Shown: positions 6,324-7,499 of the stretch, piece after piece
How positions within the stretch are numbered: position 1 is the first letter of the stretch
How the letters are laid out: the number at the start of each line of letters is the position of its first letter
Origin: Bacillota bacterium
GTDB taxonomy: Bacteria; Bacillota_E; Sulfobacillia; Sulfobacillales; Sulfobacillaceae
Length of the DNA stretch: 7,499 nucleotides
Direction: 5' to 3'
Assembly (NCBI GenBank): GCA_021820645.1
Contig: JAKADJ010000102.1
Location: 1 to 7,499 of the forward strand
The notes under the pieces: generated by a model
Seen by the model: only the letters and a program-made list of their open reading frames with translations
The model's database searches: none
Told to the model about the DNA's origin: nothing
Translations under genes and position numbers: made by a program

Positions 6324-6810
6324 GACAGCAGTGTTTCAGTTGGTACTGGTCTATGCGTTTTGTATTGAAATTACACCTGGTCGAAGCAGCCTTTTGGTGG
6401 TTGATAGTTGTCCTATCTAACATGTCCCACTGGCCCCCTGTCGCTCAGAGTATTGCGATCGGGGCCGAGTGCGCATTAAGGGAGCCCTTGGCTGTCGTGC
6501 AAAACTGCGCGTTGTCGTCGTGCATGTTGTTCGGCTGGTCGGCGAATGTTTGGGACGAGGTTCCGAGATTACCATAGATGCCCTGATCTTCTGGAGCATT
6601 CGATGTCTAATCGAGTCCAGCACGTTTAGCTAGAGTGGACCCTTGGATAACGTGCGAGACGGCACCATTCGGCTTTCGTCGGAATTAATTTAGAGCGCTA
6701 ATCCTTAACGCTCGGGGCACAAGTCCCGCAATGACCCAAAGCTTTTGTAGTTCCTTATATCGTGGGACTACGGTATCATGCGTCTATAGAGATAGACCTA
6801 GGGGGGCTGA
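6324..6810. other. Gene-poor stretch, possible decayed coding DNA
   Basis: No gene can be supported here. A + strand frame is open from 6421 to the TAG at 6631-6633 (70 codons) but has no ATG and no ribosome binding site; its translation is rich in Val, Arg and Cys. A short open run, PLDNVRDGTIRLSSELI, ends at the TAG at 6691-6693. A small hairpin, GAGCG/CGCTC, lies at 6693-6713 without a T-run. I saw no tRNA-like cloverleaf, no rRNA and no tandem repeats. The picture fits eroded sequence beside an insertion element. Confidence 0.4.
6782..6797. repeat. Small perfect hairpin
   Basis: GTCTAT and ATAGAC form six perfect pairs around an AGAG loop. It stands alone in non-coding sequence just before a G-run (6801-6806). 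It is not followed by a T-run, so it is not a terminator. It may be part of an element end or chance. Confidence 0.3.
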
Positions 6811-6990
6811 ATTTCGCCATGGAATAGTCTTCTCGAATGGTTTCAGGACGTGGGCACTTCGGCACTGCCGGATTCGGTGCCTGTCTTGATCATATCGGGA
6901 GACAACCGCCCCCATGCTGTGGGCATCGTGTTATGCCGGTTACAGCGGGAATTGCTTGTCTCCCCCGAGGAAAGGGGAGATTTTTGTTGA
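6811..6990 (+). pseudogene. Possible 3' fragment of a lost gene
   Basis: This frame is open for 59 codons from just after a TGA (6808-6810) to a TGA at 6988-6990. Its translation looks protein-like rather than random, for example LPDSVPVLIISGDNRPHAV and then CRLQRELLVSPEERGDF. There is no ATG and no convincing ribosome binding site; only GTG codons (6850, 6877) could start it. It ends inside an intrinsic terminator, which would be natural for the tail of a former gene. I do not recognise the family. Confidence 0.3.
6959..6988 (+). terminator. Intrinsic (rho-independent) terminator
   Basis: TCTCCCC (6959-6965) pairs perfectly with GGGGAGA (6974-6980) across an eight-base loop, and TTTTTGTT follows directly. 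This is a G+C-rich stem with a T-run in the + direction. No intact + strand gene ends just before it. It either belongs to the possible gene fragment ending at 6990 or insulates the element downstream from readthrough. Confidence 0.7.
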
Positions 6991-7041
6991 TGCACGGAGC
7001 ATGTTCGCCACGCCTGATCATGGTCGGACCTCGGGTCGGGG

Positions 7042-7359
7042 ATGAACGACCACAAAAAGGGTCTCAAACAGCTCTTGACAGACATCCTGGCCGACCGGGT
7101 CGGTCGGCTGGTGGTGACCCATCAAGACCGTCTGCTACGTTTTGGGGCAGAACTTGTTTTTGCCATCTGTGAAGCCAAACACGTCGAAGTCCGGATTCTC
7201 AATCAGGGCGAGGATACGACTGTTGAGGAAGAACTGGCTCCGGATGTCTTGGAAATCATCACGGTCTTTTCCGCCCGGCTCTACGGCAGCCGATCGCGAA
7301 AAAATCAGCAACTGCTCCATGGCGTGAAGCACGGAGTGGAGGAGGCATCATGGTCATGA
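7042..7359 (+). pseudogene. IS607-family serine recombinase (TnpA/OrfA), N-terminally truncated
   Basis: The 105 residues match the C-terminal half of IS607-type serine recombinases: MNDHKKGLKQLL (1-12), the conserved VVTHQDRLLRFG block, VEVRILNQ, an acidic EEELAPD run, and IITVFSARLYGSRSRKNQQ. Similarity seems to begin slightly upstream of ATG 7042, at the in-frame DLGSG (7027-7041), but the frame closes at a TGA at 7015-7017. Family members are usually about 190-210 residues and begin with a MerR-like helix-turn-helix, then the catalytic Ser in a YxRxSS-type motif. None of this is found in any frame upstream, so the protein would be inactive. No ribosome binding site precedes 7042. It overlaps the TnpB gene by 10 bases, as is typical for IS607 elements. 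Confidence 0.85.
7338..7345 (+). promoter_or_regulatory. Ribosome binding site of the tnpB gene
   Basis: GGAGGAGG lies inside the end of the recombinase frame, four bases before ATG 7350 and ten before the in-frame ATG 7356. Either start is possible; counting from the first GGAGG, 7350 has a seven-base spacing. Confidence 0.6.
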
Positions 7360-7499
7360 TTCTTGCCCACCAGATGGCCCTCGATCCGAACGATGGGCAG
7401 GAGACGTATTTTCGCCAGGCTGTAGGTGTCGCGCGCAAGGCGTACAACTGGGCTTTAGAGCAGTGGACCGCGCAATTCGCGGCCTGGCAAGCGGACCCG
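7350..7499 (+). CDS. tnpB: TnpB/OrfB, IS605/IS607-type RNA-guided nuclease, 5' part only
   Basis: Fifty codons are visible before the window ends. The translation has the N-terminal helix-turn-helix signature of the OrfB family: a short strand start, then ETYFRQAVGVARKAYNWALEQW (17-38, shown here in part by FRQAVGVARKAYNWALEQW), where the AxxAYNWALxxW pattern is diagnostic. TnpB proteins are RNA-guided DNA endonucleases encoded by these elements; their RuvC catalytic residues and zinc finger lie far downstream and cannot be checked here. It overlaps the truncated recombinase by 10 bases. Whether this copy is intact is unknown. A guide (omega) RNA, if present, would overlap the 3' end, outside the window. 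Confidence 0.85.
   Translation, partial: MVMILAHQMALDPNDGQETYFRQAVGVARKAYNWALEQWTAQFAAWQADP

Noticed and set aside
6178..6420. 80-codon + strand frame as a gene
   Set aside because: It overlaps the longer - strand frame, has no ribosome binding site and no recognisable motif.
5816..7041. tRNA, rRNA or CRISPR array in the gene-poor stretch
   Set aside because: No cloverleaf-like pattern, no rRNA-like sequence and no regularly spaced repeats were seen.

Overview
The window (about half or slightly more G+C) reads as accessory DNA from a Gram-positive-type bacterium. Strong GGAGG-like ribosome binding sites, ATGA stop/start overlaps, a cell-envelope ABC-2 transporter linked to an ECF sigma factor, and an IS607/TnpB-type element suggest a Firmicute. 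A Sulfobacillus-like organism is my guess; nothing here proves it.

Positions 167-5815 hold six tightly packed genes on the + strand that look like one operon. They are: an ABC-2 type ATPase with all canonical motifs (167-1078); a six-helix permease (1075-1788); a permease with seven helices and a large extracellular domain resembling the non-catalytic N-terminal part of M1 aminopeptidases (1785-3785); an ECF sigma factor (3811-4401); a membrane protein with a charged cytoplasmic N-terminus and about six helices, placed where an anti-sigma factor is expected (4398-5189); and a second ABC ATPase-like protein that has lost nearly every catalytic residue (5174-5815). Four of the five junctions overlap; the fifth is a 25-base gap carrying a good ribosome binding site. 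My working model is an exporter (first three genes) coupled to a sigma-factor signalling module (last three), in which a permease-like anti-sigma protein and a dead nucleotide-binding domain sense the envelope or the exporter's state. This model is inference.

Positions 5816-7041 hold no confident gene. There is a hypothetical reading frame on the - strand (5892-6323), several open stretches without starts that look like decayed coding DNA, two small hairpins or inverted repeats, and one good intrinsic terminator (6959-6988).

The right edge (about 7024-7499) is a broken IS607-family element: the C-terminal half of its serine recombinase (the HTH and catalytic-serine half is missing), overlapped by the start of a TnpB/OrfB gene that runs out of the window. 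Decay of the preceding 1.2 kb fits insertion-sequence turnover at the end of the operon.
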